Counted from the stretch's first letter, positions 14,780 to 23,662 are shown. The stretch is DNA of 33,049 nt from QQUD01 sp039029915 (GCA_039029915.1 JBCCFD010000029.1:1-33049); one strand, 5' to 3'. Notes: generated by a model from the sequence alone, not told the origin. A program made the numbers and translations.

Positions 14780-16586
14780 AGCCTTCATGCTTCTGCCTTT
14801 CTCTTCTATCTTCCATTTGAAAAGACCAATCTTGAGCGGCGGTGTGTGCCTCCCACAGCCGTTTGTAGAGAGCCGGTTTTGCCAAAAGCTGCTCATGCTG
14901 GCCGCGCTCAACAATTTGCCCTTCATTAATGACAACAATTTGGTCTGCATCTGTAATCGAAGAAAGGCGATGAGCAATGACGATCACCGTTTTATCATGC
15001 ATGAGTTGGCTAAAAGCCTCTTGAATCTTGGCTTCATTTTCTGGGTCAGCAAAGGCTGTAGCTTCGTCTAAGATAATAATGGGGGCATTTTTTAAGATAG
15101 CACGGGCGATGGAGATACGCTGTTTTTCGCCACCGCTTATGTGCGTTTGCCCCCCTTCTCCAATGACGGTCTGATACCCTTGGGGCAATTTTTCGACAAA
15201 CTCATGCGCCTGTGCCGCTTGGGCGGCCGCTATCACATCCGCTTCAGTAACATCGGGTAAACCCATCCGAATATTTTCGTAAACCGTATCGGTAAACATG
15301 AAAATATCTTGAAAAACAAAGGCTACCTTGTCCATTAGCGTTTCGGGCATCATCTCTTTGACATTGATGCCTCCAATTAAGATTTCTCCCTCATGAATGT
15401 CCCAAAAGCGGGGGATAAGCCGCGCCATGGTCGTTTTCCCCGCTCCTGATGGGCCAACCAAAGCGGTCACTGTGCCTTCTGCAACCTGCAAATTAATGTG
15501 ACGCAGCACCTGTTTTTCGCCATAGGCAAAGCCAACGTCCCGAAATTCCACATCATACCGCTCTGGCACTCGAGGTTGGGCTGGGGCTTCAATGGGCGGA
15601 TGCTGTAGCACCTTGTCAATTCGCCCGACCCCCTCGTTAATGTTGCTAATGGTGGAGCCAAAACCGATTACTTGGGGCAAGGGAAGTAAGTAACCAGACC
15701 CCAAAATGAGGAACAGCAACAGAAGCGGTAAGCTGAGCTCTCCACGTAGATAAAGCCATACGCCGGGCGTTAACACAAAAAATAGCCCTGAGCCAACCAG
15801 CGCCAGAAAATATCCATATGGCGGCGCCATTTTTTTAGTGATTTGAGTGGCTAGCTCCCGATAACCGTAAACAGAGCTTTGAAAACGGGTGAAGGAGTCG
15901 ACGGTTTGGTTAAACACTTTGATAACGGGCATGCCGCGCACGTACTCAACAATCGTCCCGTTCATATTTTCTAATGAATTGTGATACTCAGCAGTGACTT
16001 TATCGAGTCCCTGCGTCATTCGGGAAATGAACACGAAGGCGATCGGAATCGGTACAAGAGCGGCCAGCGCCATGCGCCAATCAAGCACAAAAAACAGTCC
16101 GATCGTCATAATAGGTGTAACGATAGCAGCGGCTAAATCGGGAACGTGGTGGGCGATAAACAGTTCGATTTGCTCCACATCTTCACTGAGCACTTTTTTG
16201 ATGCTGCCGGTGGTGCGCTGGCTAAAGAAGCCTAGAGGCAGTTCTCCTAATCGTTGCGCCAGCGAAATGCGCAAATCATAAAGCAAGCTGAAAGCGGAGA
16301 TATGGGATACCACAAGCGCGATGTAATACAGTAGAAAACGGCCGATTACTGCCCCCGTAAAAACCCATACCAGCTGCCACACTCTTGATTGTTCAATTGG
16401 GGGTGCTAGCAGCTCTAGGGCAATCAAATAAATCACATAAAACGGGATCAGCGACAAAGCCGCACTAAGCACCGACAGCCCAGCGGATAGTGACAATTTG
16501 CCCCTATGTTGCTTAGCTAATGAAAACAAGGTTGTTTTTTGCATTTTTGGGTCTGTCTCATTCATATTTTCAATCTGCCGTTTCAT
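14778..16586 (-). CDS. Exporter-fold ABC half-transporter A1 (IrtAB/YbtPQ-like)
   Basis: A 602-residue half-transporter, partner of B1. The membrane domain includes LYDLRISLAQRLGELPLGFF, VLDWRMAL (167-174) and GTIVEYVRGMPVIKVFN. The ATPase domain has Walker A GPSGAGKT (378-385), FQDIFMF (425-431), a variant signature ISGGEKQR (483-490), ILDEATAFADPENE (505-518) and H539. The D-loop is AFAD instead of the usual SALD, as in A2, A3 and A4. Its start overlaps the YkoE-like gene stop by 17 bp and has no clear ribosome site, implying coupled translation; an alternative Met lies seven codons later. A1 and B1 most likely form one heterodimer, probably importing the ligand of the lipoprotein encoded upstream. 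Confidence 0.88.
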   Translation of the reverse strand: MKRQIENMNETDPKMQKTTLFSLAKQHRGKLSLSAGLSVLSAALSLIPFYVIYLIALELLAPPIEQSRVWQLVWVFTGAVIGRFLLYYIALVVSHISAFSLLYDLRISLAQRLGELPLGFFSQRTTGSIKKVLSEDVEQIELFIAHHVPDLAAAIVTPIMTIGLFFVLDWRMALAALVPIPIAFVFISRMTQGLDKVTAEYHNSLENMNGTIVEYVRGMPVIKVFNQTVDSFTRFQSSVYGYRELATQITKKMAPPYGYFLALVGSGLFFVLTPGVWLYLRGELSLPLLLLFLILGSGYLLPLPQVIGFGSTISNINEGVGRIDKVLQHPPIEAPAQPRVPERYDVEFRDVGFAYGEKQVLRHINLQVAEGTVTALVGPSGAGKTTMARLIPRFWDIHEGEILIGGINVKEMMPETLMDKVAFVFQDIFMFTDTVYENIRMGLPDVTEADVIAAAQAAQAHEFVEKLPQGYQTVIGEGGQTHISGGEKQRISIARAILKNAPIIILDEATAFADPENEAKIQEAFSQLMHDKTVIVIAHRLSSITDADQIVVINEGQIVERGQHEQLLAKPALYKRLWEAHTAAQDWSFQMEDRRERQKHEG

Positions 16587-17148
16587 TATTCAGTATAAAA
16601 TTATTCAATACCCCTGTTTGAGCAATGGCATCCCCTATTGTTTTTGCCAACCAGCCAGCAAATACGCCACTCGCAACCGCAAATAAAACCATCAATATTT
16701 GCAGACTCACTGAAAGGTTAGCCAAGCCATAGGCGGCGTAGGTGGACATGTGGGTGAATAGCGCCATCACAACACCAGATATCATCAGAATAGGCAGTGT
16801 AAATCGTCGATAGCGCGTTACGGTAAATGTCAACTCACAAATCACGCCCGTCAGCAGCTGGGTCACAACGATCAACCAACCATATGGGTTAAAGGGGATT
16901 TGCACAATTCCAGCAAGAAATAGGGTTAAAATGGCTGCCCCCGGCCGACGCACAATATACATCACTAGAATGGCCGGGATGGCCCACAGTCCGTAGGCAA
17001 GTGGCGCAAATAAAATAGCAAAGCTCTGCAGCCAAACGTCTAAAATATTGACGGGCAGTAACAGTAAACCAAAGACGATGCTGATAACGGCCGTTACCAG
17101 CAAATCTCTTGTTTTCCAACCGGCTAACCCGCGTTTTTTTTCGTTCAA
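16570..17148 (-). CDS. YkoE-like ECF S-component (copy 2)
   Basis: A 192-residue membrane protein with the YkoE layout: GWKTRDLLVTAVISIVFGLLL, ILVMYIVRRPGAAILTLFLAGIVQIPFNPYG, ELTFTVTRYRRFTLPILMISG and QTGVLNNFIL near the end. The start is TTG at 17148, with GAGGAG about ten bases before it and no suitable ATG. It lies 56 bp after the binding-lipoprotein gene and overlaps exporter half A1 by 17 bp, so it is firmly inside a lipoprotein - S-component - exporter heterodimer operon. An S-component tightly linked to an exporter-fold heterodimer rather than to EcfT/EcfA is unusual. It may act as an accessory or substrate-delivery subunit (inference). Confidence 0.86.
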   Translation of the reverse strand: MNEKKRGLAGWKTRDLLVTAVISIVFGLLLLPVNILDVWLQSFAILFAPLAYGLWAIPAILVMYIVRRPGAAILTLFLAGIVQIPFNPYGWLIVVTQLLTGVICELTFTVTRYRRFTLPILMISGVVMALFTHMSTYAAYGLANLSVSLQILMVLFAVASGVFAGWLAKTIGDAIAQTGVLNNFILNNETAD

Positions 17149-17191
17149 ATGAATTAACTCCTCATCTCCAAACTATGTCGACCTGTAAATA

Positions 17192-17214
17192 ACGGCCGTT
17201 TTCATTACGGCCGT
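17192..17214. repeat. Two copies of the ACGGCCGT palindrome at the lipoprotein stop
   Basis: ACGGCCGT at 17192-17199 (extended AACGGCCGTT) and 17207-17214, seven bases apart; the second overlaps the TAA stop. These are the closest pair among about 17 copies in the window, and the first is the only copy I find fully outside genes. Confidence 0.6.
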
Positions 17215-18299
17215 TCCGCATCCTCTTGATACGTCCAAGCATACGGATTTGGCGCGACGTCTGCCGGATCAACGCCAGCGACATAAACAAAAATGTCATC
17301 CATAACACGGTGTGACGACAGAGGATGTGTGCGCACCCAATATTCACCTTCAATAAAGTGAACCTGGTCATTTTGCACCGCTTCTAACGTTTGCCAAAGG
17401 GGATTTGCCAAGAAATCTGCTTGAATATCCGGCTCCCAACCGCTTAGCAAGAAGATGTGGTCTGCATCAAGCTCCTGCAGCTTTTCAATCGACAAGGAGT
17501 ACCACCACGCGTTGTTTGCTTTTTCCGCCTCTTCTGGCGTTAAAATAGCGTCTGGCATCGTCAAGCCCATATCCGCCACGTGCTCCGCACCAAAGTTAAA
17601 CGTCGTGAAGACTTGAATACTGTCCGTTTCATCTGTGGTTCGCACCACAACATAAGTTTCATCCGTCTCCCCAATCTGCTCCTTGAGCACACCCCTACGA
17701 TGGTTCAACGCCTCAATCGCCTGCGTTGCTTCTTCGCTCCGATTTAACACATCTCCCATCGCTTGAAGATAAATCGTCCAATCTGTTGTGTACTCCCAAT
17801 CCCAGATGACCAAGGGAGCAATATCATCCATGGCACGGTTAGCTCTGCGCCAGTTGCTACCCGACATGATAAGATCGGGGTCGACCTCTAACAAAACCTC
17901 CGAATTAGGGGTTCGCGGATGACCAATGTCAACCATATTTTCAAAGTCACTTTCATCAAAAGTGTACGGGAAGTCTGTATAAAAAAGGTTCCCATACACA
18001 CTGCGACTGACCGGAGCGATACCAAGAACGGGTGCAACACCAATCATTTCATCAATAAAGGCCACACTTTCGGGGTTTTCTGGCACGCAAATTGCTCCTG
18101 TTGACAACGCTTCATGCTCAAACAGATAGGTACCAGGTCCGCAGTCTGCCTCAGTCATGGCCCTTGGCGTACAGGATGCCGTGAGCAGGAATAAAATGAT
18201 GCAAAAAACATAGATTAAATTTTTCAACGCTTTTCTTTTCCTCTTGTGGTTTGCCGTGAAAGAATAAGTGCTTTTACATTGGCTGTTTGTATTCATCAT
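17205..18299 (-). CDS. Iron-siderophore-type ABC substrate-binding lipoprotein
   Basis: A 364-residue cluster-8 binding protein, complete. The lipoprotein signal is LIYVFCIILFLLTASC (lipobox LTASC, about 38-42). The two lobes show SVAFIDEMIGVAPVLGIAPV, EVLLEVDPDLIMSG, a helical linker, and PLWQTLEAVQNDQVHFIEGEYWVRTHPLSSHRVMDDI, as in ferric-siderophore receptors. The ATG pair at 18299/18296 gives an overlong basic n-region and a weak ribosome site. A TTG at 18227 behind AGAGGA would give MKNLIYVFC and an 18-residue signal, so the true start may be there. It heads the operon with a YkoE-like gene and heterodimer A1/B1; no FecCD-type permease is present. The palindrome AACGGCCGTT occurs just after the stop, and ACGGCCGT also overlaps it (17207-17214). 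The promoter region carries GTTAA repeats. Confidence 0.93.
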   Translation of the reverse strand: MMNTNSQCKSTYSFTANHKRKRKALKNLIYVFCIILFLLTASCTPRAMTEADCGPGTYLFEHEALSTGAICVPENPESVAFIDEMIGVAPVLGIAPVSRSVYGNLFYTDFPYTFDESDFENMVDIGHPRTPNSEVLLEVDPDLIMSGSNWRRANRAMDDIAPLVIWDWEYTTDWTIYLQAMGDVLNRSEEATQAIEALNHRRGVLKEQIGETDETYVVVRTTDETDSIQVFTTFNFGAEHVADMGLTMPDAILTPEEAEKANNAWWYSLSIEKLQELDADHIFLLSGWEPDIQADFLANPLWQTLEAVQNDQVHFIEGEYWVRTHPLSSHRVMDDIFVYVAGVDPADVAPNPYAWTYQEDAERP

Positions 18300-18678
18300 T
18301 TGCTTTCATTCATTTACAGTCGCCTCATCAGGCCAATTAGCAGAGCCGCATTTTCTTTCGTTCATACAACCCTTCTGTTCCAAAATTTCAGACATTTGTC
18401 ATTTCTGCTTTTAGGTGACCCATGTAGCAAATAACGGCTATTATTTATCTCGAATTGTTATCAAAAACAAACGAAAATTTCCACTGTTGCGGTTAAATGA
18501 AAAGTTGTCATTTGTTAACTAGGGGGTTAACTGACGTTAAATGATCGAAACACCTAAGAATTACAAAAGCGGTGAATAAGGCTCCCTTTTTCTCTGCTGG
18601 CTCCACAAACATCCTCAACGACCAATAAGCCAGCACGATGTGGCCGTGTCTCTATTTTATTTTATGGCCCTGTAATTA
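18300..18678. other. 379-bp intergenic region between B2 and lipoprotein gene
   Basis: No gene seen. It carries the GTTAA repeat cluster (18492-18541) and, next to the B2 stop, an inverted repeat TGCTGGCT (18595-18602) with AGCCAGCA (18628-18635) that could end the B2 transcript, though without a U-run. AT-rich stretches near 18440-18455 (minus-strand GATAAATAATAG) could hold a -10 box for the lipoprotein gene. Confidence 0.5.
18492..18541. promoter_or_regulatory. GTTAA repeat cluster upstream of binding lipoprotein gene
   Basis: Four GTTAA units in the same orientation, at 18492, 18514, 18526 and 18536. The last two form GGGGTTAAC-N4-GTTAAA (18523-18541), matching 663-681 upstream of the other siderophore-type lipoprotein gene at 16 of 19 bases with identical spacing. 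It lies about 200 bp before the annotated ATG. It is probably an operator for a shared regulator; the regulator is unknown and the motif does not look like a Fur box. Confidence 0.5.
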
Positions 18679-20436
18679 TTATACTTTCCAGCGACGTGCC
18701 TGTTGCTGGGCGGCCCACATGGCAGAATAACGGCCGTTTTCGACCGCCAACAGGTCATCATGCCCCCCACATTCCACTAGCCTCCCATCTTCCAGCACCA
18801 AAATTTGATCCGCCGCCACCACCGTCGACAGTCGATGGGCAATCACAACCACCGTCTTGTCTGCCACCAGCTTGTCAATCGCGCGCTGTACCGCCACTTC
18901 ACTTTCTGTATCTAGCGCCGACGTGGGTTCATCCAAAAGGACAATCGGCGCATCCTTCAAAATGGCACGGGCAATCGAAATGCGCTGTCTTTCACCGCCG
19001 GATAGCGCACCACCTATCTCACCCACCGTCGTGTTATACCCATCCGGCAGACGCGTAATAAACTCATGGCAATTCGCTGCCTCTGCCGCTGCTTCCACCT
19101 CCGCATCCGTCGCCGTTGGCCTAGCCATGCGAATATTGTTGCGAATCGAGTCATCAAACAGATACACGTCCTGAAAAACGACTGAAATATGCTGCATCAA
19201 CTCAACTTGCTCTAGAGAGTGAATATCCACACCGCCAATTTTGACAGCCCCATTTTGTGGGTCAGCAAAGCGCGTGATCAGCTTGGTAATTGTCGTCTTG
19301 CCACTGCCGGACGGTCCGACCAGCGCGGTCAAACTGCGCTCTGGCAGGGTGAACGAAATGTCGTGCAAAACTCGCCCCCCTTCGTTGCTTACGCCATCAG
19401 CTGCATATTCAAAATCAACGTCCGAAAAGGTGATTTCAAAACGCTCAATACGCGCTTGGGGCTGTTTAACCGGCAGTGGCTCAATAGCTAGCAGATCATC
19501 GATCCGCGCCAGACTAGCCTCTACAATGTCAAACATAGTGGCCAATTGCCCAAACATCGCCAACGTCTCAGAATAGCGCACCATAATGGCAAACAGCGCC
19601 AGCATGATGGCTACATTCAAGCTGCCATCCACAACCCAAAGCAGGCCCAGGAGCGTCACCACTAAGATGCCTACCTGCACTAAGGTGGAAATCAGCAGGT
19701 TAGGCACAGTCTTCAAGGTCTGAGCCGCACTCTGCTTCTCAAGCAAGTTGTCTAAAGACGCCTGCAGTCGCACCGACTGTGCGCCAACTTGTCGGGTAGA
19801 CCGCAGTACGGCCAGACCCTGCGCATATTCGATTAGGTTGGAGGTCACGTCCTCATGCGCTGCGGCCGAACTGTGATACCCACGAGCCGCAACGGCTCTG
19901 ATATTGCGATAGATCGGTATCATGAAGGGAAAGATCACGGCCAGCGCCAACGCCAAGCGCCAATCAATGAAAAATGTAATCAGTAACGTGATCAAAGGGG
20001 CGATGATGGTATACAGCACGATGTTGTACAACCCGGTCAAAACAATAATAACGTAATCAACGTGTCCACTGAGAACCACATTCAGCTCACCCACTTTTTG
20101 AGCAATGAGTGACTCTAGCGGGATATTGCGCATTTGGGTGCCCAGCTTTATCCGTAATTCGTAGCCAGCCTTGATGTAGCTCTCCCAGTCATATCTGAAA
20201 ATAACAAACCTCAGGGCGGCATCGATCAGAACGAGAATGATAAAGATGCTACCAAGGATCAATAATTGTCGCCCACCATCCCCTCTAGGGTAAATCAATT
20301 CTTTGAATAGCGGGTAGAGCATGGCAAACGTGATGCCCTGCACGAGCGCACTAATCATGGTGATGATGATTGAAGCGCGCAAAACGCCAGCCATCGATCC
20401 CGCAATATGCATCATATTTCTATAAATGAGCATCAT
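18679..20436 (-). CDS. Exporter-fold ABC half-transporter B2
   Basis: A 585-residue half-transporter, partner of A2, whose stop it overlaps by 4 bp (ATGA) behind a GGGAGG ribosome site. Membrane domain: FFIDWRLALALAVIFP (155-170), SNLIEYAQGLAVLRSTRQVGAQSVRLQ (199-225). ATPase domain: Walker A GPSGSGKT (374-381), FQDVYLFDD (421-429), LSGGERQR (478-485), LLDEPTSALD (500-509), H534. It carries the canonical D-loop. The C-terminal AMWAAQQQARRWKV motif is shared with B3 and B4. The segment DDDLLAVENGRY contains the ACGGCCGT palindrome at DNA level. Function as one half of a metallophore-type importer is inferred. Confidence 0.9.
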   Translation of the reverse strand: MMLIYRNMMHIAGSMAGVLRASIIITMISALVQGITFAMLYPLFKELIYPRGDGGRQLLILGSIFIILVLIDAALRFVIFRYDWESYIKAGYELRIKLGTQMRNIPLESLIAQKVGELNVVLSGHVDYVIIVLTGLYNIVLYTIIAPLITLLITFFIDWRLALALAVIFPFMIPIYRNIRAVAARGYHSSAAAHEDVTSNLIEYAQGLAVLRSTRQVGAQSVRLQASLDNLLEKQSAAQTLKTVPNLLISTLVQVGILVVTLLGLLWVVDGSLNVAIMLALFAIMVRYSETLAMFGQLATMFDIVEASLARIDDLLAIEPLPVKQPQARIERFEITFSDVDFEYAADGVSNEGGRVLHDISFTLPERSLTALVGPSGSGKTTITKLITRFADPQNGAVKIGGVDIHSLEQVELMQHISVVFQDVYLFDDSIRNNIRMARPTATDAEVEAAAEAANCHEFITRLPDGYNTTVGEIGGALSGGERQRISIARAILKDAPIVLLDEPTSALDTESEVAVQRAIDKLVADKTVVVIAHRLSTVVAADQILVLEDGRLVECGGHDDLLAVENGRYSAMWAAQQQARRWKV

Positions 20437-22244
20437 TGGGGCACCTCCCCTGTTGCAACAATTGACGGTTTAGATGTGCGTCTTAGTCCCCACCCTTGAG
20501 CCTCTGTAAACTTGTTCCACAGTCGAGCATAGATCCCGTCGGTTGCAACTAGCGTATCATGGTCACCGCTCTCAGCTACGCGCCCCTTGTCTAAAACGAC
20601 AATCTGATGCGCATCCTGAATGGTAGAAAGCCGATGAGCCACCACAATCAAGGTTTTGCCGGCCGTGAGGTTGGCGATGCCCGAATGGATTTTGGCTTCG
20701 TTTTCCGGGTCGGCAAAAGCAGTCGCCTCATCAAGAATCACGATGGGGCTATTCTGGAGGATCGCGCGGGCGATGGTAATCCGCTGGCGCTGTCCCCCCG
20801 AAAGCTGTGTGCCCCGATCCCCGGCCAGTGTGTCGTACCCTTGGGGCAGTTCATTGAGGATAAACTCATGTGCCTGCGCTGCTTTGGCGGCCGCCTCAAC
20901 TTCCGCATCTGTCGCCTCCGGTTTGCCCAGCCGAATGTTTTCCCGGACAGTGTCATGCAGCAGGTAGGGGTTTTGAAAGACAAAACTAACCTGCTTCATC
21001 AGATCGTCACTGCTCATCTCACGCACATCCACATCGCCGACCAGCACCGCGCCTGCATTCACGTCCCAAAAGCGCGGAATAAGCTGAGCGACGGTGCTTT
21101 TGCCAGCCCCTGATGGACCGACCAACGCGGTCACTGTACCCGGCTCCATGCGCAAGCTAACGCCATCCAGCGCGGCATCCTTACGGCCGCTGTAGGTAAA
21201 CGAGACATCCTTAAATGTAACGCTAGCATCGTGTGGCGGGGTTGAACGAGCCGGTTCAGGCTGAATGGGCACATCAAGAAGTTTGCCGATGCGCTTGACG
21301 CCTGCCTTCGATTGATTAAGCGGCATGTTCATCCACATAATGTTGACCGGTGCTTCGGCTACGGTGGGTGCCAGAAAGACAAAAAAGATCAGCGTGGGGA
21401 TGTCGATTAGCCCCTGCTGCGCCCCCCAGATACCGATAGGGGTGATGATGGCCAGTGTCGGCAGAGCAGCGAAAAGCGTCCGTGAAACGTAGGCGCCCAC
21501 CTGTGACTTTTTGGCCCAATTTTGCTCCGTTTTGGTCGCTTCCGTCAGGGCATCGTGATAGCGCTGGAAGGAGGTGGTCCCATCATCAAAGGTGCGGATC
21601 ACCTGCATCCCCTGCACATATTCAATGATGGACCGGTTGATCTGCTCCTTGGCCGCATCGTAAGCGATGCGCTCAGTTGCATTATCTTTTGTGCCAAAGT
21701 ACATGGCAACCATGCCGATGGGGAAAACAGCTAGAGAAAGCAGTGCCATACGCCAGTCGACCACAAACATCAAAATTAGAGCCACGAATGGTGTCGTGTA
21801 GGCCCGCGCAATAAATGGGGTGGTGTCAGCAACGAAAGTATGCAAACTGAGCACATCATCCATCAGCACCTTCTTGAGTGCGCCTGAACCTGTCGAGATC
21901 ACGTACCCCAATGGGACTTTAGCAAGGTGCGTCGTCAGTTGGGTGCGCAGTATCTTCTCCAACCTGAATGCGCCGAGGTGGGCGAAATTGAATGAAAGCG
22001 TCCGCAGGACAAATGCGATGACGACCGCAATGAGCATCAACCCCCAAAGCTGCCACAAACGCCCCATATCTGGCGCGTCAGACAAAACCTCACGGCCAAT
22101 GGGCAGGATGAGCACTAGCGAAACAACCCAGGCAAGGCTGCTAATTGCCGACACGGCCATAGCGCCATAGATTTGTCTCTTTACCGGAGCGATGATCTCC
22201 CACAGTGAAAGGTCTTTATGGGAATCTAGTCGTTTTTTTTCCAT
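20433..22244 (-). CDS. Exporter-fold ABC half-transporter A2
   Basis: A 603-residue half-transporter, partner of B2. N-terminal DLSLWEIIAPVKRQIY is shared with A3. Membrane domain: VVDWRMALLSLAVFP (161-175), IIEYVQGMQVIRTFDDGTTSF (206-226). ATPase domain: Walker A GPSGAGKS (376-383), FQNPYLLHDT (423-432), LSGGQRQR (481-488), ILDEATAFADPENE (503-516), H537. The D-loop is AFAD, whereas the partner has SALD; both Walker B glutamates are present, so both composite sites could hydrolyse ATP. It starts 9 bp after the YkoE-like gene with AGGA before the ATG. The C-terminal motif AQGWGLRR marks the A type. Confidence 0.9.
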   Translation of the reverse strand: MEKKRLDSHKDLSLWEIIAPVKRQIYGAMAVSAISSLAWVVSLVLILPIGREVLSDAPDMGRLWQLWGLMLIAVVIAFVLRTLSFNFAHLGAFRLEKILRTQLTTHLAKVPLGYVISTGSGALKKVLMDDVLSLHTFVADTTPFIARAYTTPFVALILMFVVDWRMALLSLAVFPIGMVAMYFGTKDNATERIAYDAAKEQINRSIIEYVQGMQVIRTFDDGTTSFQRYHDALTEATKTEQNWAKKSQVGAYVSRTLFAALPTLAIITPIGIWGAQQGLIDIPTLIFFVFLAPTVAEAPVNIMWMNMPLNQSKAGVKRIGKLLDVPIQPEPARSTPPHDASVTFKDVSFTYSGRKDAALDGVSLRMEPGTVTALVGPSGAGKSTVAQLIPRFWDVNAGAVLVGDVDVREMSSDDLMKQVSFVFQNPYLLHDTVRENIRLGKPEATDAEVEAAAKAAQAHEFILNELPQGYDTLAGDRGTQLSGGQRQRITIARAILQNSPIVILDEATAFADPENEAKIHSGIANLTAGKTLIVVAHRLSTIQDAHQIVVLDKGRVAESGDHDTLVATDGIYARLWNKFTEAQGWGLRRTSKPSIVATGEVPQ

Positions 22245-22253
22245 CGGAATATC

Positions 22254-22871
22254 CTAGATTTCTTCCTGTAGTTCCTGGCCCAATACCAGCCCGCTGAGGA
22301 CGCCGCTTCTAACGAGAGCTTCAACCATCTTTCGAGACAGAACCACACCTAAGACGCAACTGACCGTGTTGATGAACACAAGACCAATAAGCAAGCCTGT
22401 CGCTAGATTTTGGGCACCATAGACCATCATGGTCATGAGGAAGAAGGCGGTACCGCCAATCACGCCACCCAACATCATAGGCACCCAACCATAGCGACGG
22501 TAGCGGGTCGCCAGAAATGGTATCTCATACACGATACCTTCCATCAATCTGCCAACAATGGCCCCAATGCCAAACGCTGTGAACGGGGACATCGCCAGCC
22601 CAGTAATTAACTCAGATATGATTGACGCCCCAGGACGTCTAATGAGATACGGTGCGGTCATGCCTGACATGACAAAAGCCCCGTTGAAGACAGCTACGGC
22701 TACCAGCGGTGTTGTGGCTGCCCATAGGACAAGACCAAAATTCACGACTACAGATATTAGTAGGCCGAATACTATGCCAATAACGGCCGTTACCAGCAAA
22801 TCACGCGTTGTCCACCCACGAAGACCTTTTTTCTTTTCCATTATTTCAGTTGATTTTGCTTCACTTGACAT
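22254..22871 (-). CDS. YkoE-like ECF S-component (copy 3)
   Basis: A 205-residue membrane protein with the same layout as copies 1 and 2: GLRGWTTRDLLVTAVIGIVFGLL, APYLIRRPGASIISELITGLAMSPFTAFG, EIPFLATRYRRYGWVPMMLGG, VRSGVLSGLVL. I chose the ATG at 22871, which has AGAGG seven bases upstream; a TTG two codons earlier is the alternative. It lies between the DUF6796-like gene (17 bp) and exporter half A2 (9 bp), so the S-component is again embedded in an exporter heterodimer operon. Its own ECF module is absent. Confidence 0.86.
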   Translation of the reverse strand: MSSEAKSTEIMEKKKGLRGWTTRDLLVTAVIGIVFGLLISVVVNFGLVLWAATTPLVAVAVFNGAFVMSGMTAPYLIRRPGASIISELITGLAMSPFTAFGIGAIVGRLMEGIVYEIPFLATRYRRYGWVPMMLGGVIGGTAFFLMTMMVYGAQNLATGLLIGLVFINTVSCVLGVVLSRKMVEALVRSGVLSGLVLGQELQEEI

Positions 22872-22888
22872 ACTCAACCTCTAAACCT

Positions 22889-23662
22889 TTAAACTAACTT
22901 TGGCGTTTCACTAACAGCGCTTTCGCGACGTTGATACTTTATTAAAATAATTGTCGAAATGGCGAAAAAGACGATTGTTGACCAATGAAATGTTGTAGCA
23001 ACGTAGCCACCCCATGGCGCAGGAATAAGCGTTGCCAACAACAGACAGAGTGGCCAGGCAATTATAGGAACACTAAAAGCATACCAGCGGGGAAACAGGG
23101 TCTTTCCGCGTATGGTTGGAATGAAAAAGAGAATTGATGCCGGAAGAAAACCAGCTATCGCTACGAACACGGCCGGTGAGACAAAGAAACGATAAAGATT
23201 AAGTACGAGCGAGTCGATTAGCTCTTTGCTGGCATTATCAGGCATTAACGGTTGCGTTTGGTAAACAATACCCACCATTCCTAGGGTGAAATGAAATACC
23301 ATGCCACCCATCAGGCCAAATATCATGGTAATCATGGTCAGACGTGCCCATCTGCGCCCAACATTCACCATACCAATGTACCAGTGCCAATAGCCAATAA
23401 TGAGCATGGGAATTACCATGCCGCCCAAACTGCCCCACATTAACATAACTGGTGATTTTCCAAGCATCAACTCATACTCTTGATACTCTCCAAAATATAT
23501 ATCAGACCCGCTGATGGGTTGACCGATCAGAATAGCGTCGGAAATCCCTATAAGAACTGCCGCTAGGATTCCAAGCAAACCGGTTACAAGTATGACCGCC
23601 TGGCGGGTATTTGCTAGCCTACTGTTTTTCATTGTCGTCGATGTTGTCTTGTTCAAATTCAT
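22889..23662 (-). CDS. DUF6796-like multi-pass membrane protein (copy 1)
   Basis: A 257-residue hydrophobic protein with about seven predicted helices. Recognisable parts: VTGLLGILAAVLIGISDAILIG (first helix), LMWGSLGGMVIPMLIIGYWHWYIGM, TMIFGLMGGMVFHFTLGMVG, and IPAPWGGYVATTFHWSTIVFFAIS near the end. The latter parallels APAPIGGYLLPGGFSLGWTLF in the protein at 31098-31718, so I place both in the same family (DUF6796-like, from memory). The function is unknown. It is the first gene of the DUF6796 - YkoE - A2 - B2 operon, with AGGAGA before its ATG, and faces the divergent TetR gene. A role as accessory or substrate-handling membrane subunit of the exporter-fold transporters is inferred from repeated linkage. 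Confidence 0.75.
   Translation of the reverse strand: MNLNKTTSTTMKNSRLANTRQAVILVTGLLGILAAVLIGISDAILIGQPISGSDIYFGEYQEYELMLGKSPVMLMWGSLGGMVIPMLIIGYWHWYIGMVNVGRRWARLTMITMIFGLMGGMVFHFTLGMVGIVYQTQPLMPDNASKELIDSLVLNLYRFFVSPAVFVAIAGFLPASILFFIPTIRGKTLFPRWYAFSVPIIAWPLCLLLATLIPAPWGGYVATTFHWSTIVFFAISTIILIKYQRRESAVSETPKLV

Noticed and set aside
18595..18635. Classic intrinsic terminator after B2
   Set aside because: An 8-bp stem with a 25-nt loop exists, but there is no U-run after it on the minus strand.
18696..19174. Long plus-strand frames opposite the ATPase domains of the ABC genes
   Set aside because: These recur opposite every conserved ATPase domain and are mirror images of the minus-strand coding sequence, with no family match.
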